From positions 5,766,001-5,830,000 of the forward strand of contig NZ_JAGSHX010000006.1 in assembly GCF_018138715.1 (NCBI RefSeq): 64,000 nucleotides of DNA, written 5' to 3'. Position numbers and translations under genes: made by a program. This document shows positions 17,745 to 26,251 of the stretch, one piece after another (positions within the stretch are counted from its first letter, which is position 1; every line of letters begins with the position of its first letter). This stretch comes from Streptomyces asiaticus. GTDB taxonomy: Bacteria; Actinomycetota; Actinomycetes; Streptomycetales; Streptomycetaceae. A model generated the notes under the pieces. That model had not been told where the DNA came from, made no database searches, and worked only from the letters and a program-made list of their open reading frames with translations.

Positions 17745-20066
17745 TCACCGTACGGCCTCGGGCGCCCGTGGGGTGTCCACCTCGCCGGTGCGCTTGAGTT
17801 TCTGCCACGGCAGCAGGGCGCCGGTGGCCGCGGTGACGCAGGAGTGCAGCAGCACCAGATACATCAGCTGGCGGTAGGCGATCTGCTGCAACGGCAGTAC
17901 GGCCAGTGCCCGGTAGCTCTCCCGGTCCAGCCGGAACGCGTACGCCGCGCCCAGCAGCTGCACCAGCAGCAGCGCCGCCCACGCCAGCAGCGAGCGCACC
18001 GGGTCCAGGAAGATCACCCCGTAGAGGGTGAAGAGGTCGATCAGCGGCGCGCACAGCGGGGTGAGGATCTGGAAGAGCACCACCAGCGGCATCCCCACCC
18101 GCCCGAACCGCCCCGAGGGCCCCCGGTCGATCAGCGAGCGGCGGTGCTTCCACAGCGCCTGCATGGTGCCGTAGGACCAGCGGTAGCGCTGCTTCCACAG
18201 CTGGCCGAGGGAGTTGGGCGCCTCGGTCCAGGCGCGGGCGTGCTCCTGGTAGACCACCCGCCAGCCGGCCCGGTGCAGGGCGATGGTGATGTCGGTGTCC
18301 TCGGCCAGGGTGTCCGCGCTCATGCCCCCGGCCTCCAGCAGCGCCCGGCGGCGGAAGGCGCCGATCGCGCCGGGGATGGTGGGCATGCAGCGCAGCAGGT
18401 CGTACATCCGCCGGTCGAGGTTGAAGCCCATCACGTACTCGATGTGCTGCCAGGCGCCGATCAGCTTCCCCCGATTGCCGACCTTGGCGTTGCCCGCCAC
18501 CGCGCCCACCCGCGAGTCGGCGAACGGGCGGACCAGCTCCCGGATGGTGGTGGGCTCGAAGACGGTGTCGCCGTCCATCATCACGATCAGCTCGTGGTGA
18601 GCATGGGCGATGCCCCGGTTGAGGGCCGCGGGCTTGCCCGCGTTGGCCTGGCGCAGCACCCGTACGTTGGGCAGCCCCATCGCCTCGGCGATATCGGCGG
18701 TGCCGTCGGTGGAGCCGTCGTCCACGACCAGGATCTCGATGGGGTGGGTGGAGGCGGACAGCGACTTCAGGGTGTTGGCGATGCACTCCTTCTCGTTGTA
18801 CGCGGGCACGATCACGCTCACCGGATCGGTGACCTCCTGCACCCGGCTCCAGCGCCGCCGCTCCCGGGAGCGCCGGTGCCACCAGGCGAGGATCACCATC
18901 AGCAGCAGCCGCCCGATCACCGAGAAGCCCACCAGGCCCAGCAGTCCCATCAGGAACGGCAGCGCGCTGTGGCTGACCGCGGCCGCCCAGATCAGCGCCC
19001 GGCCCTCCCAGACCGGCAGGGCGCGGGCCGGGTGGTTGGCGCTGTGGGCGCCGAGCGCGCCGGTGACCGTGGTGAAGGAGTAGCCCTTCTTCTTCATCCG
19101 CTCGATGTAGATCGACAGGGCTTTCACCGTGCGGGCGCGGTTGCCGCCCGCGTCGTGGAAGAGCACCGACGCGCCCTTCCTGCCCTCGGGGGTGGCGTTC
19201 TGGACGATCTCCTTCACCGGGGGCCGCTGCCAGTCCTCGCTGTCGGTGTCCACGAAGGCGCTGACGTAGCCCTTGGAGCCGATGTGCTGCTGGACCGGCC
19301 AGGTGCGGTCGTCCAGCGCGCGGACCTTGGAGGCGTACGGCGCGCGGAACAGCGAGCTGGTGATGGACGCCGCACCGGCCAGGGCCAGCTGGGACTGGGC
19401 CAGCTCGCGGTCCATGCGCCCCTTGTCCTGGTACGACAGGTCGACATGGGAGAAGGTGTGCACCCCGACCTCATGGCCCGCGGCCCGCATCCGGCGGACC
19501 AGCTCCGGATGGCGGATCACCATCTGGCCCAGTACGAAGAAGGTCCCCCGCACCTTGTGGCGGCGCAGCACGTCGAGGATCTCCGGGGTCCAGCGCGGGT
19601 CCGGGCCGTCGTCGAAGGTCAGCGCGATGGTCTTGGACGGGATGGCGTGCTCGGTGGCCTTTCCCCGGTGGTCGAAGGTGATCACCGGGCCGCCCTTGCG
19701 CAGCCGGTCGGGGACCGTGCGCGCGGCCTCTGAGCGGTGCACCCGGGCGTCGTTGCCGACCTCGGCGTGCAGATAGCCGTCCAGCAGCAGGGTGCACACC
19801 AGCGCGAGGAGGGTCGCGAGGGCGAGCGCCATCCGGGTGCGGGTGCGGAGCTTGCGCAGCCTGACGGTACGGAACCTGCTGGTGAGCTTGAGTCTGCCGA
19901 TGACCCTGAGCCCGAGCGTGCCCTTGATGCCCGGTCCGCCCGTGCGGCGCGCGGCGCGGCGGCCGGGGCCGGTCAGGCGGAACACCGTACGGGGCGCGCC
20001 GTCCTGACGGGGTGCGGGGAGCCGGCGGCGCGGCCGCGGCAGCCTCGGCGGTCTGCCGCCGCTCAC
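17745..20066 (-). CDS. MatB-like bifunctional polysaccharide deacetylase/GT2 synthase
   Basis: A 773-residue membrane protein. A basic N-terminus and one helix (about 80-97) lead to an extracellular NodB deacetylase domain (TFDDGPDP at 150-157, metal ligands Asp153, His203, His207; DSEDW later). A further membrane segment (about 366-395) leads to a family 2 glycosyltransferase with DDGS (449-452), DGD (498-500), ED (589-590) and QRYRW (626-630). Three or more C-terminal helices follow. This order matches Streptomyces MatB, which makes a poly-N-acetylglucosamine-type surface polymer for mycelial aggregation. It is coupled to the upstream gene by a 4-bp overlap. Confidence 0.88.
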   Translation of the reverse strand: MSGGRPPRLPRPRRRLPAPRQDGAPRTVFRLTGPGRRAARRTGGPGIKGTLGLRVIGRLKLTSRFRTVRLRKLRTRTRMALALATLLALVCTLLLDGYLHAEVGNDARVHRSEAARTVPDRLRKGGPVITFDHRGKATEHAIPSKTIALTFDDGPDPRWTPEILDVLRRHKVRGTFFVLGQMVIRHPELVRRMRAAGHEVGVHTFSHVDLSYQDKGRMDRELAQSQLALAGAASITSSLFRAPYASKVRALDDRTWPVQQHIGSKGYVSAFVDTDSEDWQRPPVKEIVQNATPEGRKGASVLFHDAGGNRARTVKALSIYIERMKKKGYSFTTVTGALGAHSANHPARALPVWEGRALIWAAAVSHSALPFLMGLLGLVGFSVIGRLLLMVILAWWHRRSRERRRWSRVQEVTDPVSVIVPAYNEKECIANTLKSLSASTHPIEILVVDDGSTDGTADIAEAMGLPNVRVLRQANAGKPAALNRGIAHAHHELIVMMDGDTVFEPTTIRELVRPFADSRVGAVAGNAKVGNRGKLIGAWQHIEYVMGFNLDRRMYDLLRCMPTIPGAIGAFRRRALLEAGGMSADTLAEDTDITIALHRAGWRVVYQEHARAWTEAPNSLGQLWKQRYRWSYGTMQALWKHRRSLIDRGPSGRFGRVGMPLVVLFQILTPLCAPLIDLFTLYGVIFLDPVRSLLAWAALLLVQLLGAAYAFRLDRESYRALAVLPLQQIAYRQLMYLVLLHSCVTAATGALLPWQKLKRTGEVDTPRAPEAVR

Positions 20067-20953
20067 GACGCCTCGTCCTCGGCCTTGGGGCCGCCCTTGG
20101 CGGTGCCCGGCTCGTCGGCCGGGGCGCCGTCTCCGGCGGGCCCCTTCGGGGGCTTGGGCGTATCGGTCTGCGGGGGCTTCTGGGACTGGGGCTTCTGGGG
20201 GGACGCGTGGCCGGGCCGCGTGGTGTGGCCGGGGGCCTGCGGATGGCCGGAGCCCTTGGCGGGCGGCTCGGCGCCGGCGGGGTGCTGCTTCGACGGGGTG
20301 TGCGACGCGCCCGCGGGCCGCTTGCCGGGCTGGTGGCCGGCCGGATGTGACGGCGTGTGGCCGGCCGTGTGGTGCTTGCCGGACCGGTGCCCCGCGGTGG
20401 ACCGGGGGCCGCCGGGGCGGTGGTGCGCGGGGGAGTGCCGCGCCGCCGCGCGGGGGGCCTTGGGCGGGCCGGGCTGCGGAGGCGCGGGCCGTGGCCGGGT
20501 GGTGATGGGGGGCAGGGCGACGGGCTCCCGGGCGTCCCGGTGCGCCGGGCGCCCCGAGGCGTGCCGCTCGCGCCGGTGCTGACGGTGGGTCGGCCCGTAC
20601 CCGTCGTCCCCGTACTCCTCCTCGTAGCCGTACGCGTGCGCGTCACGCCGCTCGTGCGACTCGGAGGGTCCCGAACGCTCCTCGGGGGTGTGGGTCGGGC
20701 CCCGGCCGAACGCCTCGGTGGAGACGGGGTGTCCGGGGATCAGCGTCTGCGGCGCGAACGGGGTACCGCCCGCGTAGGCCAACCCCAGGACCGCCGAATA
20801 GCCGAGGCAGGCGGCTCCCGCGATGACGCCCACATGTCGTACTAGTCGGCCACGGCGCCCGGACAGGTCCACGAACACGGGCCCCTTCCGGGCCACGTCA
20901 GCGCGGAGGGGACGCGAAGGCGCGCGCTCGGCCACATCTGACTGAGGATCCAT
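20063..20953 (-). CDS. Pro/His-rich membrane-anchored protein (MatA-like position)
   Basis: About 296 residues from the ATG at 20953. A cytoplasmic stretch is followed by one hydrophobic helix (VGVIAGAACLGYSAVLGLAYAGG) and then a long Pro/His/Gly/Lys-rich region reaching the C-terminus, probably disordered and in the cell wall. No enzyme motif is visible. It overlaps the deacetylase-glycosyltransferase start by 4 bp (ATGA), so the two are made together. A matA-type gene precedes matB in known loci, hence the label. Sequence similarity to MatA could not be tested. Confidence 0.7.
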   Translation of the reverse strand: MDPQSDVAERAPSRPLRADVARKGPVFVDLSGRRGRLVRHVGVIAGAACLGYSAVLGLAYAGGTPFAPQTLIPGHPVSTEAFGRGPTHTPEERSGPSESHERRDAHAYGYEEEYGDDGYGPTHRQHRRERHASGRPAHRDAREPVALPPITTRPRPAPPQPGPPKAPRAAARHSPAHHRPGGPRSTAGHRSGKHHTAGHTPSHPAGHQPGKRPAGASHTPSKQHPAGAEPPAKGSGHPQAPGHTTRPGHASPQKPQSQKPPQTDTPKPPKGPAGDGAPADEPGTAKGGPKAEDEAS

Positions 20954-20972
20954 ACGGAAGAGGTTAATGCAG

Positions 20973-21000
20973 AAAATACGACATGCGATATATAAGTCAA
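20973..21000 (-). promoter_or_regulatory. Candidate sigma70-type promoter of the MatAB-like operon
   Basis: On the minus strand TTGACT (21000-20995) and TATTTT (20978-20973) are separated by 16 nt, in an unusually A+T-rich patch just upstream of the ATG at 20953. A transcript starting 6-8 nt after the -10 would have a leader of only about 12-15 nt. Confidence 0.4.
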
Positions 21001-21119
21001 ACATGCGGTGTGTCATAGTTCAGTAGGCTTCACCGAATATGCGAGGTTTGGCGGGGAGAGGGCACGGGCGGCACAGACCCCCGGCGCCTCGTACCGGACC
21101 CCAAGGAGGAGCCAGAGCC

Positions 21120-22214
21120 ATGAGGGCCAGCCCCCGCATGAGCGGAATCGCCGTGGCCGGCGCGGTGGTCTGCGCCACCATCGCCGTATGGGCGGGACAC
21201 CAGAAGCAGTCGCCCGAGCCGCACGCCGCGCCCTCACAGCCCCGGGCGTCACAGCCTCCCGCGGCGCGCCCGCCCGCCGAGTTCGTGCCGTACGTCAACG
21301 CCTGGTCGGACTCGGGGTACGACATGGCCGCCGCGGCGTCGCGCGGGGTCAAGGAGTTCTCGCTGGGCTTCGTCGTCGCGGACGACGGCTGCACCCCGGT
21401 GTGGGACGGCGGCACCTCGCTGGAGGACCAGGGGCTGGAGGCCCGGATCGAGGGCGTCCGCCGGGCGGGCGGCGACGTACGGATCTCCTTCGGCGGCGCC
21501 GAAGGCACCGAGCTCGCCACCGTCTGCACCGACGTCCCCGAACTCGCCTCCGCCTACGCCGAGGTGATCGAGCGTTACCAGTCCGCCAGGATCGACTTCG
21601 ATCTCGAGGGCGAGGTGCTCGCCGACACCGAGGCGGCCGCCCGCCGCGCCCAGGCGCTCGCGCTCATCCAGCGCACCCACGAGGGCCTGAACATCTCCTT
21701 CACCCTGCCCGCCATGCCGGACGGGCTGACCCCGCAGGGCGTCGCCCAGTTGGAGGCCGCCAAACAGGAGGGGGTCATCCTCTCGGGCGTCAACATCATG
21801 GCGATGAACTACAGCGGCGACCACACCGGCGACATGGGCGACTACGCCGTCCAGGCGGCCACCGCCGCCCAGGCCCGGATCCGCGAGGTGTTCGGCATGT
21901 CCGACGCCGCCGCCTGGAAGATCCTCGCCGTGACGCCGATGATCGGGGTCAACGACGTCACGGGCGAGACCTTCACGCTGGAGGACGCGGCCGGGCTGGC
22001 GCGGTTCGCCGCGGAGAAGGGGATCGGACGGCTGTCGATGTGGTCCGCCGAACGGGACCAGCCGTGCACCCCGGAGATGACCCGGTCCGCCATCCCGACC
22101 GCCCCCACGGCCGGTGCCGCGGCCCCCGAGCCGACCGCGAACATCGTCCCCAACACCCGGTGCAGCGGCGTCACCCAGCGCCCGGGCGCCTTCGAGGCGG
22201 CGCTGAGGGGGTGA
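21120..22214 (+). CDS. Secreted GH18 family glycosidase (chitinase-like)
   Basis: A 364-residue protein with a signal peptide or anchor (SGIAVAGAVVCATIAVWAG), a short Pro/Ala linker, and a GH18 barrel whose catalytic strand reads ARIDFDLEG. The Glu in DFDLE is the acid/base. Other landmarks are DVRISFGGAEG and VNIMAMNYSGD. The ATG at 21120 has AAGGAGGAG upstream. Members cut beta-1,4-GlcNAc polymers. It is divergent from the MatAB-like operon, so it may trim or release the polymer made there; that link is inference. Confidence 0.88.
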   Translation: MRASPRMSGIAVAGAVVCATIAVWAGHQKQSPEPHAAPSQPRASQPPAARPPAEFVPYVNAWSDSGYDMAAAASRGVKEFSLGFVVADDGCTPVWDGGTSLEDQGLEARIEGVRRAGGDVRISFGGAEGTELATVCTDVPELASAYAEVIERYQSARIDFDLEGEVLADTEAAARRAQALALIQRTHEGLNISFTLPAMPDGLTPQGVAQLEAAKQEGVILSGVNIMAMNYSGDHTGDMGDYAVQAATAAQARIREVFGMSDAAAWKILAVTPMIGVNDVTGETFTLEDAAGLARFAAEKGIGRLSMWSAERDQPCTPEMTRSAIPTAPTAGAAAPEPTANIVPNTRCSGVTQRPGAFEAALRG

Positions 22215-22373
22215 GGGGCTGAGGGGCTCCGCCCATCCGCCGTGGGAGACGGCGGACAGGCGGGGGCCGGGGTGGCGACGCCGTACCGGCCCCCGTGGGC
22301 GTGTGCTCAAGCACGACGACGGGGGCCGCTGGGGGACCGCCCGGCTCTTCGTCCCTCCGGGCGGGCGGCCGTC

Positions 22374-22607
22374 TCAGGAGCGCTTGAATCGGATCGGGTT
22401 GTTGTGTTCACGGTGGCGAGGGCACTGACACGGCGGCCATGCCTGCCCCAGCCCGTAGGTCTCGCTCTTCTCCCCGACGAGGACGGACACCATCGCGCGC
22501 CGTGCGGTGACGATTCCGTCGCGCGCCATGCTGTAGACGCGCATGGTCATCGCCGGCCGTTCGCTCCGGTCGGGCGGGCTGTCGGCGTTCACCGAGCGCC
22601 CTTTCAC
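22374..22607 (-). CDS. Small conserved hypothetical protein (actinomycete accessory)
   Basis: 77 residues if the GTG at 22607 is used; internal ATGs at 22550 and 22544 are alternatives. The core MRVYSMARDGIVTARRA and the C-terminal WPPCQCPRHR (Cys-x-Cys-x3-His) look like a small family I have seen near XRE/DUF397 genes in Streptomyces; its function is unknown. The GTG forms a GTGA overlap with the preceding gene's stop codon, which favours that start. Confidence 0.5.
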   Translation of the reverse strand: MKGRSVNADSPPDRSERPAMTMRVYSMARDGIVTARRAMVSVLVGEKSETYGLGQAWPPCQCPRHREHNNPIRFKRS

Positions 22608-22777
22608 CCGGGCGGCGCGAGGAGTTGGAGCACGCTGCGCAGACTCCGTTTCACCGCCCCCAGGTGGTAGGCCAACTCTTCCGGCGCGGCGGTGGACAGC
22701 CGGAGAGATTCGGCCCCTGCCAGGGTCTGCCCGGCGACGATCACCACCGCGCTCTCAAGACCCTCACGGGTGGGCAT
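22604..22777 (-). CDS. 57-residue hypothetical protein
   Basis: Short reading frame from ATG 22777 to TGA 22604 (MPTREGLESAVVIVAG ... QLLAPPG). Codon third positions are strongly G/C and the protein reads as two amphipathic helices. Its stop overlaps the next gene's GTG by 4 bp, which supports both genes being translated. There is no recognised family and no strong ribosome site. Confidence 0.45.
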   Translation of the reverse strand: MPTREGLESAVVIVAGQTLAGAESLRLSTAAPEELAYHLGAVKRSLRSVLQLLAPPG

Positions 22778-22915
22778 ACCAGCCGTGACGCACGCAGGAC
22801 ACAGCCCCCGAGTGCGGGTTGGCGGGGCTGTGCGGCCCGAAAACCCCGGGGGTGGCGCACAGAGCGCACCCGGGCCCCGGAGGGAAAGGGGAGGGCGTGG
22901 TCCGGGGATTGACGA

Positions 22916-23268
22916 TCACCGGATGACCACCATGCCATGCGGGGCGCACATCAGCTCCACGCGAGGGATGACGCCGCCCCGCCGCTGTTCGCGCCGCTGC
23001 TCATGGGCCAGGCGCAGGGCTGTACTGAGGCGGGTTCCTGGCCGCCCAGGGGCAGGGCCGCTGTGCCCGATCCGGGAGTCGGCACGTCGCCGTGCGGGCT
23101 TGTGGCCACCGGCTGGGCCCTGGCGGCGAAGTCCACGTATCCCGGCCTGGGCCGCGAGCTGCCCGCGCGCGGCGCGAGGGGCATCGCTCCGGACCGATGA
23201 CGGCCGCGCGGCCGTAAGGCGAGAAACGCACTCACCCATGCGGAGAACCGCTGGATAGGGTTGTTCAT
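22916..23268 (-). pseudogene. Probable frameshifted small gene
   Basis: The frame from ATG 23268 starts MNNPIQRFSAWVSAFL, resembling the N-terminus of a small Streptomyces family found beside XRE genes. It ends at 22951 in sequence unlike the family. A different frame over 22916-23030 reads LRLAHEQRREQRR and continues to a stop at 22916, resembling the family's C-terminal helix. One frame switch near 23000-23060 would join them. The family match is from memory, so this is tentative. Confidence 0.3.
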
Positions 23269-23407
23269 TGTTCATCAGCTCCCCACGCCCCCGGACGCGG
23301 CCACGTCGCGGGGGTCTTGCCTTTCTGACACAAGCGTGCCGCAACTCACTTACGCTCAGGTGTGGTTCATATCCCGATGTCCATTTGGGGAAATGAGAGG
23401 ACGGCAC

Positions 23408-24250
23408 ATGGCGGCACGGCCACGCGAACTCACGCCCGAACGATCCGCCCGACATTTGTTCGGTGCGAAGATGCGTGCCCACCGAGAGCGTGCGGACATG
23501 AGCCTTGAGCGGTTGAAGGATGTCGTGATGGTGAGCACGAGCCACCTGTCCCGCATCGAGACGGCCGATGCCATGCCCCCGCCCGACCTGCCCAAGCGAT
23601 TGGACGCCGCCTTTGGAACGGATGGGATCTTCGCAGAGCTGTACGGGCTTGCCCGCCGGGAGATCCACCCCGACCAGTTTCGGCGGCGTATGGAACTTGA
23701 GGCACAAGCGCGGGTCATCGAGGAGTACGCCGGTCAAATCGTGCCGGGGCTTGTGCAGACCGAGGGTTACGCCCGCGCCCTGTTCGAAACATTCGACCCC
23801 AAAGCCACGGCAGAAAAGATCGAGGAGTTGGTCAACGCCCGAATGAGTCGGCAAACCCTATTGGGCGCCGATTTCCCGCCCGATATCTCACTTATCCTTG
23901 ACGAGGCAGTTCTGAGGCGGGCATTCGGCGGGCCGACCGTGATGCGCGCACAGCTTTCTCGTCTGGTTGACCTGACGCTGACCCCCACGAGCGTGGTCCA
24001 GGTTCTACCGTTCGAACATGGCGGACATGCCCTGGTGGGGGGAACGCTGACGTTGATGACTCTCGACAACGGTGCTCGCGTAGCCTACGAAGAGAGCATT
24101 TCTACGGGGACGTTACTCGAGGACCTTGCAGCGGTCTCGGCGCGCCAGCGGGCCTACGATCTACTGAGAGCCTGCGCTCTGTCGCCGAGCGACACGTCGA
24201 CTTTCATCCGATCCCTGATGGAGGTACTACCCGATGAGTGCCATACCTGA
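23408..24250 (+). CDS. XRE-family regulator with DUF5753 domain
   Basis: 280 residues. The N-terminal helix-turn-helix (about 17-72, GAKMRAHRERADMSLERLKD, then STSHLSRIETADAMPPPDLP) is followed by the DUF5753 domain (VPGLVQTEGYARALF ... VQVLPFEHGGHALVGG). Members of this Streptomyces family (WhiJ-like) pair with DUF397 proteins to control development or act as antitoxin-like partners. The ATG at 23408 has GAGAGG upstream; an ATG at 23393 is an alternative. The DUF397 partner overlaps its 3' end. Confidence 0.9.
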   Translation: MAARPRELTPERSARHLFGAKMRAHRERADMSLERLKDVVMVSTSHLSRIETADAMPPPDLPKRLDAAFGTDGIFAELYGLARREIHPDQFRRRMELEAQARVIEEYAGQIVPGLVQTEGYARALFETFDPKATAEKIEELVNARMSRQTLLGADFPPDISLILDEAVLRRAFGGPTVMRAQLSRLVDLTLTPTSVVQVLPFEHGGHALVGGTLTLMTLDNGARVAYEESISTGTLLEDLAAVSARQRAYDLLRACALSPSDTSTFIRSLMEVLPDECHT

Positions 24251-24464
24251 CCAATCCGGTACCGAGTGGATGAAATCCAGTTACAGCGGGAACGGGGGCG
24301 GCAGTTGTGTCGAGTGGGCACCTGACCTCGCGTCGGCCGGCATCGTTCCTGTTCGGGATAGCAGGGACCCGTATGGTCCGGTGTTGGCCTTCCCCGTGTC
24401 GTCCTGGTCATCGTTCATATCGGCGGTCAAGGCGGGCAGTTGCCAGCAGCCTGATCGGCCCTGA
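24234..24464 (+). CDS. DUF397 domain protein
   Basis: A 76-residue protein with the typical DUF397 order: W-K-S-S-Y-S-G-N-G-G-G-S-C-V-E near the N-terminus, VPVRDSRDP in the middle, and a C-terminal W-x-x-F-I (SSWSSFISAVKAG). It overlaps the XRE gene by 17 bp, the standard pairing. Such proteins bind the cognate XRE-DUF5753 regulator. Confidence 0.9.
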   Translation: MSAIPDQSGTEWMKSSYSGNGGGSCVEWAPDLASAGIVPVRDSRDPYGPVLAFPVSSWSSFISAVKAGSCQQPDRP

Positions 24465-24507
24465 CGGAACACCGGATACGGCCCCAGTGCCGCTCGGCAG
24501 GGGCCGT

Positions 24508-24723
24508 TCAGCCAGCCGTGGGGGCTGTCAGTGGTTCACGTGCCGTTGCCTCCTGCGGGGTGGGCTCTCGGGGCGCCTCCGGGAACATCTGGTCTCCGTC
24601 GTGTTTCCCGCCATCCGCCTGGGCGGTCACCAGGTCACGTGGGTGCCGGAACGGGACTCCGCGCCAACTTTCGGCGTCAGGCGTGCGCGTCTCGTACGTA
24701 TCGACGGCAGCCGCAGCGCTCAA
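24508..24723 (-). CDS. Possible 71-residue hypothetical protein
   Basis: Frame from TTG 24723 with GAAGGT a suitable distance upstream, 85 bp downstream of the methyltransferase stop on the same strand. Third positions are mostly G/C. No domain is recognised. The C-terminus is Pro/Glu/Thr-rich. The rest of the 24465-24808 interval shows no gene. Confidence 0.3.
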   Translation of the reverse strand: MSAAAAVDTYETRTPDAESWRGVPFRHPRDLVTAQADGGKHDGDQMFPEAPREPTPQEATAREPLTAPTAG

Positions 24724-24808
24724 GACGCTCGACCTTCCCAGGGTTCCACCGGTGCGCGTGGGGGCGATGCCCGCCCGACAGGCGACGGGTCAGCCTGCCG
24801 GGCGAGGT

Positions 24809-25471
24809 CTATGCGACCACGGCCCGACCGATCAAGGTTCCGATATGGCCAGGGGTCGGGGCTTCGAGAACCTGAACCGACGCTTCTTCGAAGCCAGCCG
24901 TACGCAGGTGGCTTTCCCACATCCGGGGCGTGTAGCTGTAGCGGTAGGTGAACATGGCCGGACCCGCGAAGCCCCCCTTGTACATGCCTTGGGGGCCGTA
25001 GGCACCAGGGATAGCGGGGGGCTGGGAGAAGACGAAGATGCCACCACGGTTGAGCCGCTGACGCACCAGGGGGAAGAGCTTCTTCGGGTCGCTGAACCAG
25101 GCAGCACCGAAGATCGAGTAAATCGCGTCGTACGTCTCAGAGTTGCGGCGTAGGTGGTCAAGAATCTCGGCGCAGATGAACTGCGCCCCCATAGGGCCCC
25201 ATCGCTCCGTTGTGTTCCGCGCCATCACAGGCGACAGATCGACGCCGGTTGCCTTGATGCCCTGCTGTGCGAGGTAGGCGAGCATGCGCCCGGTACCGCA
25301 CCCGATTTCAAGCACGCTTTCGGGGTTGCCGAGTAGTTCCATGCCGGGGCCGTGGTCGCCGTACTGAGTCCACCTGAACAGGGGGTCACTCTCGAACACG
25401 TCCTTATTCGCCGACTCGGCGTAGGTGTCCCAGAGTTCACGCTCATGGTCGTAGTTGTGCTGGGCAGTCAA
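24809..25471 (-). CDS. Class I SAM-dependent methyltransferase
   Basis: 220 residues. Motif I is VLEIGCGTGRMLAYL (about 53-67), followed by GIKATGVDLSPVMA and AIYSIFGAAWFSDP, with a post-motif LFPLVRQRLNRGGIFVFSQPP. The substrate is unknown. It is part of a minus-strand run with the 172-residue hypothetical gene 79 bp upstream. Codon third positions are less G/C-biased than in the flanking core genes, in keeping with an acquired island. Confidence 0.85.
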   Translation of the reverse strand: MTAQHNYDHERELWDTYAESANKDVFESDPLFRWTQYGDHGPGMELLGNPESVLEIGCGTGRMLAYLAQQGIKATGVDLSPVMARNTTERWGPMGAQFICAEILDHLRRNSETYDAIYSIFGAAWFSDPKKLFPLVRQRLNRGGIFVFSQPPAIPGAYGPQGMYKGGFAGPAMFTYRYSYTPRMWESHLRTAGFEEASVQVLEAPTPGHIGTLIGRAVVA

Positions 25472-25550
25472 CAGGCAGCCTTCTCATGGTAGTTGGGACA
25501 GGCGCCACGCCCCCGGACGGGGCGGAGGCGGGGCACCCTAACGGCACCGG

Positions 25551-26069
25551 TCAGTGACTGTCCGGAACCTTGTTGTCGCACGGGGAGCACTCGGCGCCGT
25601 CGAGCTGATCCCACAGTTCCCGGTCCGCGTCGAATCCGTTCGAGCGCAGGAAGTCACCCGTGCGGATGACCAGGCCGTCAGTTCGGCGCTGGATGAGTGG
25701 CGCGTGGTGCTTGTACCGCCCGTGGTTGTACACGTCGCAGAACGCGAAGTACACGGGCGTGTCGAGAATGATCTGATGAACGCCGATGTCCACGACCTTG
25801 CCCACGCCGAGGTGCACGTTCGGGTGTTCCATGGCGGTGATCAGGTAGGCCACGGCATTACCGAGAATGCGTTCTGCCATGTCGCGAACCATGACGTTGT
25901 CTCGCCCGAGAAGCGCGATCTCGCGGTCCCACAGGTCGAGCCCGACCGATCCGGGACTCTCCAGCACGTTGTACGTGCACTCTTTGACATGGGGGCGTAC
26001 AGCGTTCAGTAACGCCCGAGGGTCGCGGTATGTAGTACCGCTCATCTGAGCTTCGACCATGACGGTCAT
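25551..26069 (-). CDS. Conserved actinomycete hypothetical protein
   Basis: 172 residues from ATG 26069 (AAGGGGAA upstream). The central part (AVAYLITAMEHPNVHLGVGKVVDIGVHQIILDTPVYFAFCDVYN) resembles actinomycete proteins annotated as glycine-rich-domain proteins, in which His and Asp residues recur, perhaps as a metal site. A C-terminal Cys-x2-Cys pair (CSPC) is present. It sits between a tiny membrane-protein frame and the methyltransferase and is probably co-transcribed with it. The function is unknown. Confidence 0.65.
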   Translation of the reverse strand: MTVMVEAQMSGTTYRDPRALLNAVRPHVKECTYNVLESPGSVGLDLWDREIALLGRDNVMVRDMAERILGNAVAYLITAMEHPNVHLGVGKVVDIGVHQIILDTPVYFAFCDVYNHGRYKHHAPLIQRRTDGLVIRTGDFLRSNGFDADRELWDQLDGAECSPCDNKVPDSH

Positions 26070-26140
26070 CCGGTGGTTCCCCTTTCCATTGATGGGGGTG
26101 TGACCCGTCAATGCCGCGCGGTTGCGTGGGAGACGGGAGC

Positions 26141-26251
26141 TCATGATCTGCCGGTCGCGGGGAGGGTGATTACTGCGCCGCACGAAGCGGCGGCGAAGAG
26201 CACGAAAGACGCCCAGAAGATGAGGTCGAGGAATCGCCTCACCATTTCCAT
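26141..26251 (-). CDS. Possible 36-residue single-pass membrane peptide
   Basis: Frame MEMVRRFLDL... from ATG 26251 to TGA 26141: a basic start, then one hydrophobic helix of about 20 residues (IFWASFVLFAAASCGAVITL) and a short tail. A GGGAAG sequence lies upstream of the ATG. It overlaps the end of a decayed Cys-rich frame. Small size makes the call uncertain. Confidence 0.35.
   Translation of the reverse strand: MEMVRRFLDLIFWASFVLFAAASCGAVITLPATGRS

Noticed and set aside
24465..24507. Extra gene after DUF397
   Set aside because: No frame with a start and a recognisable product.
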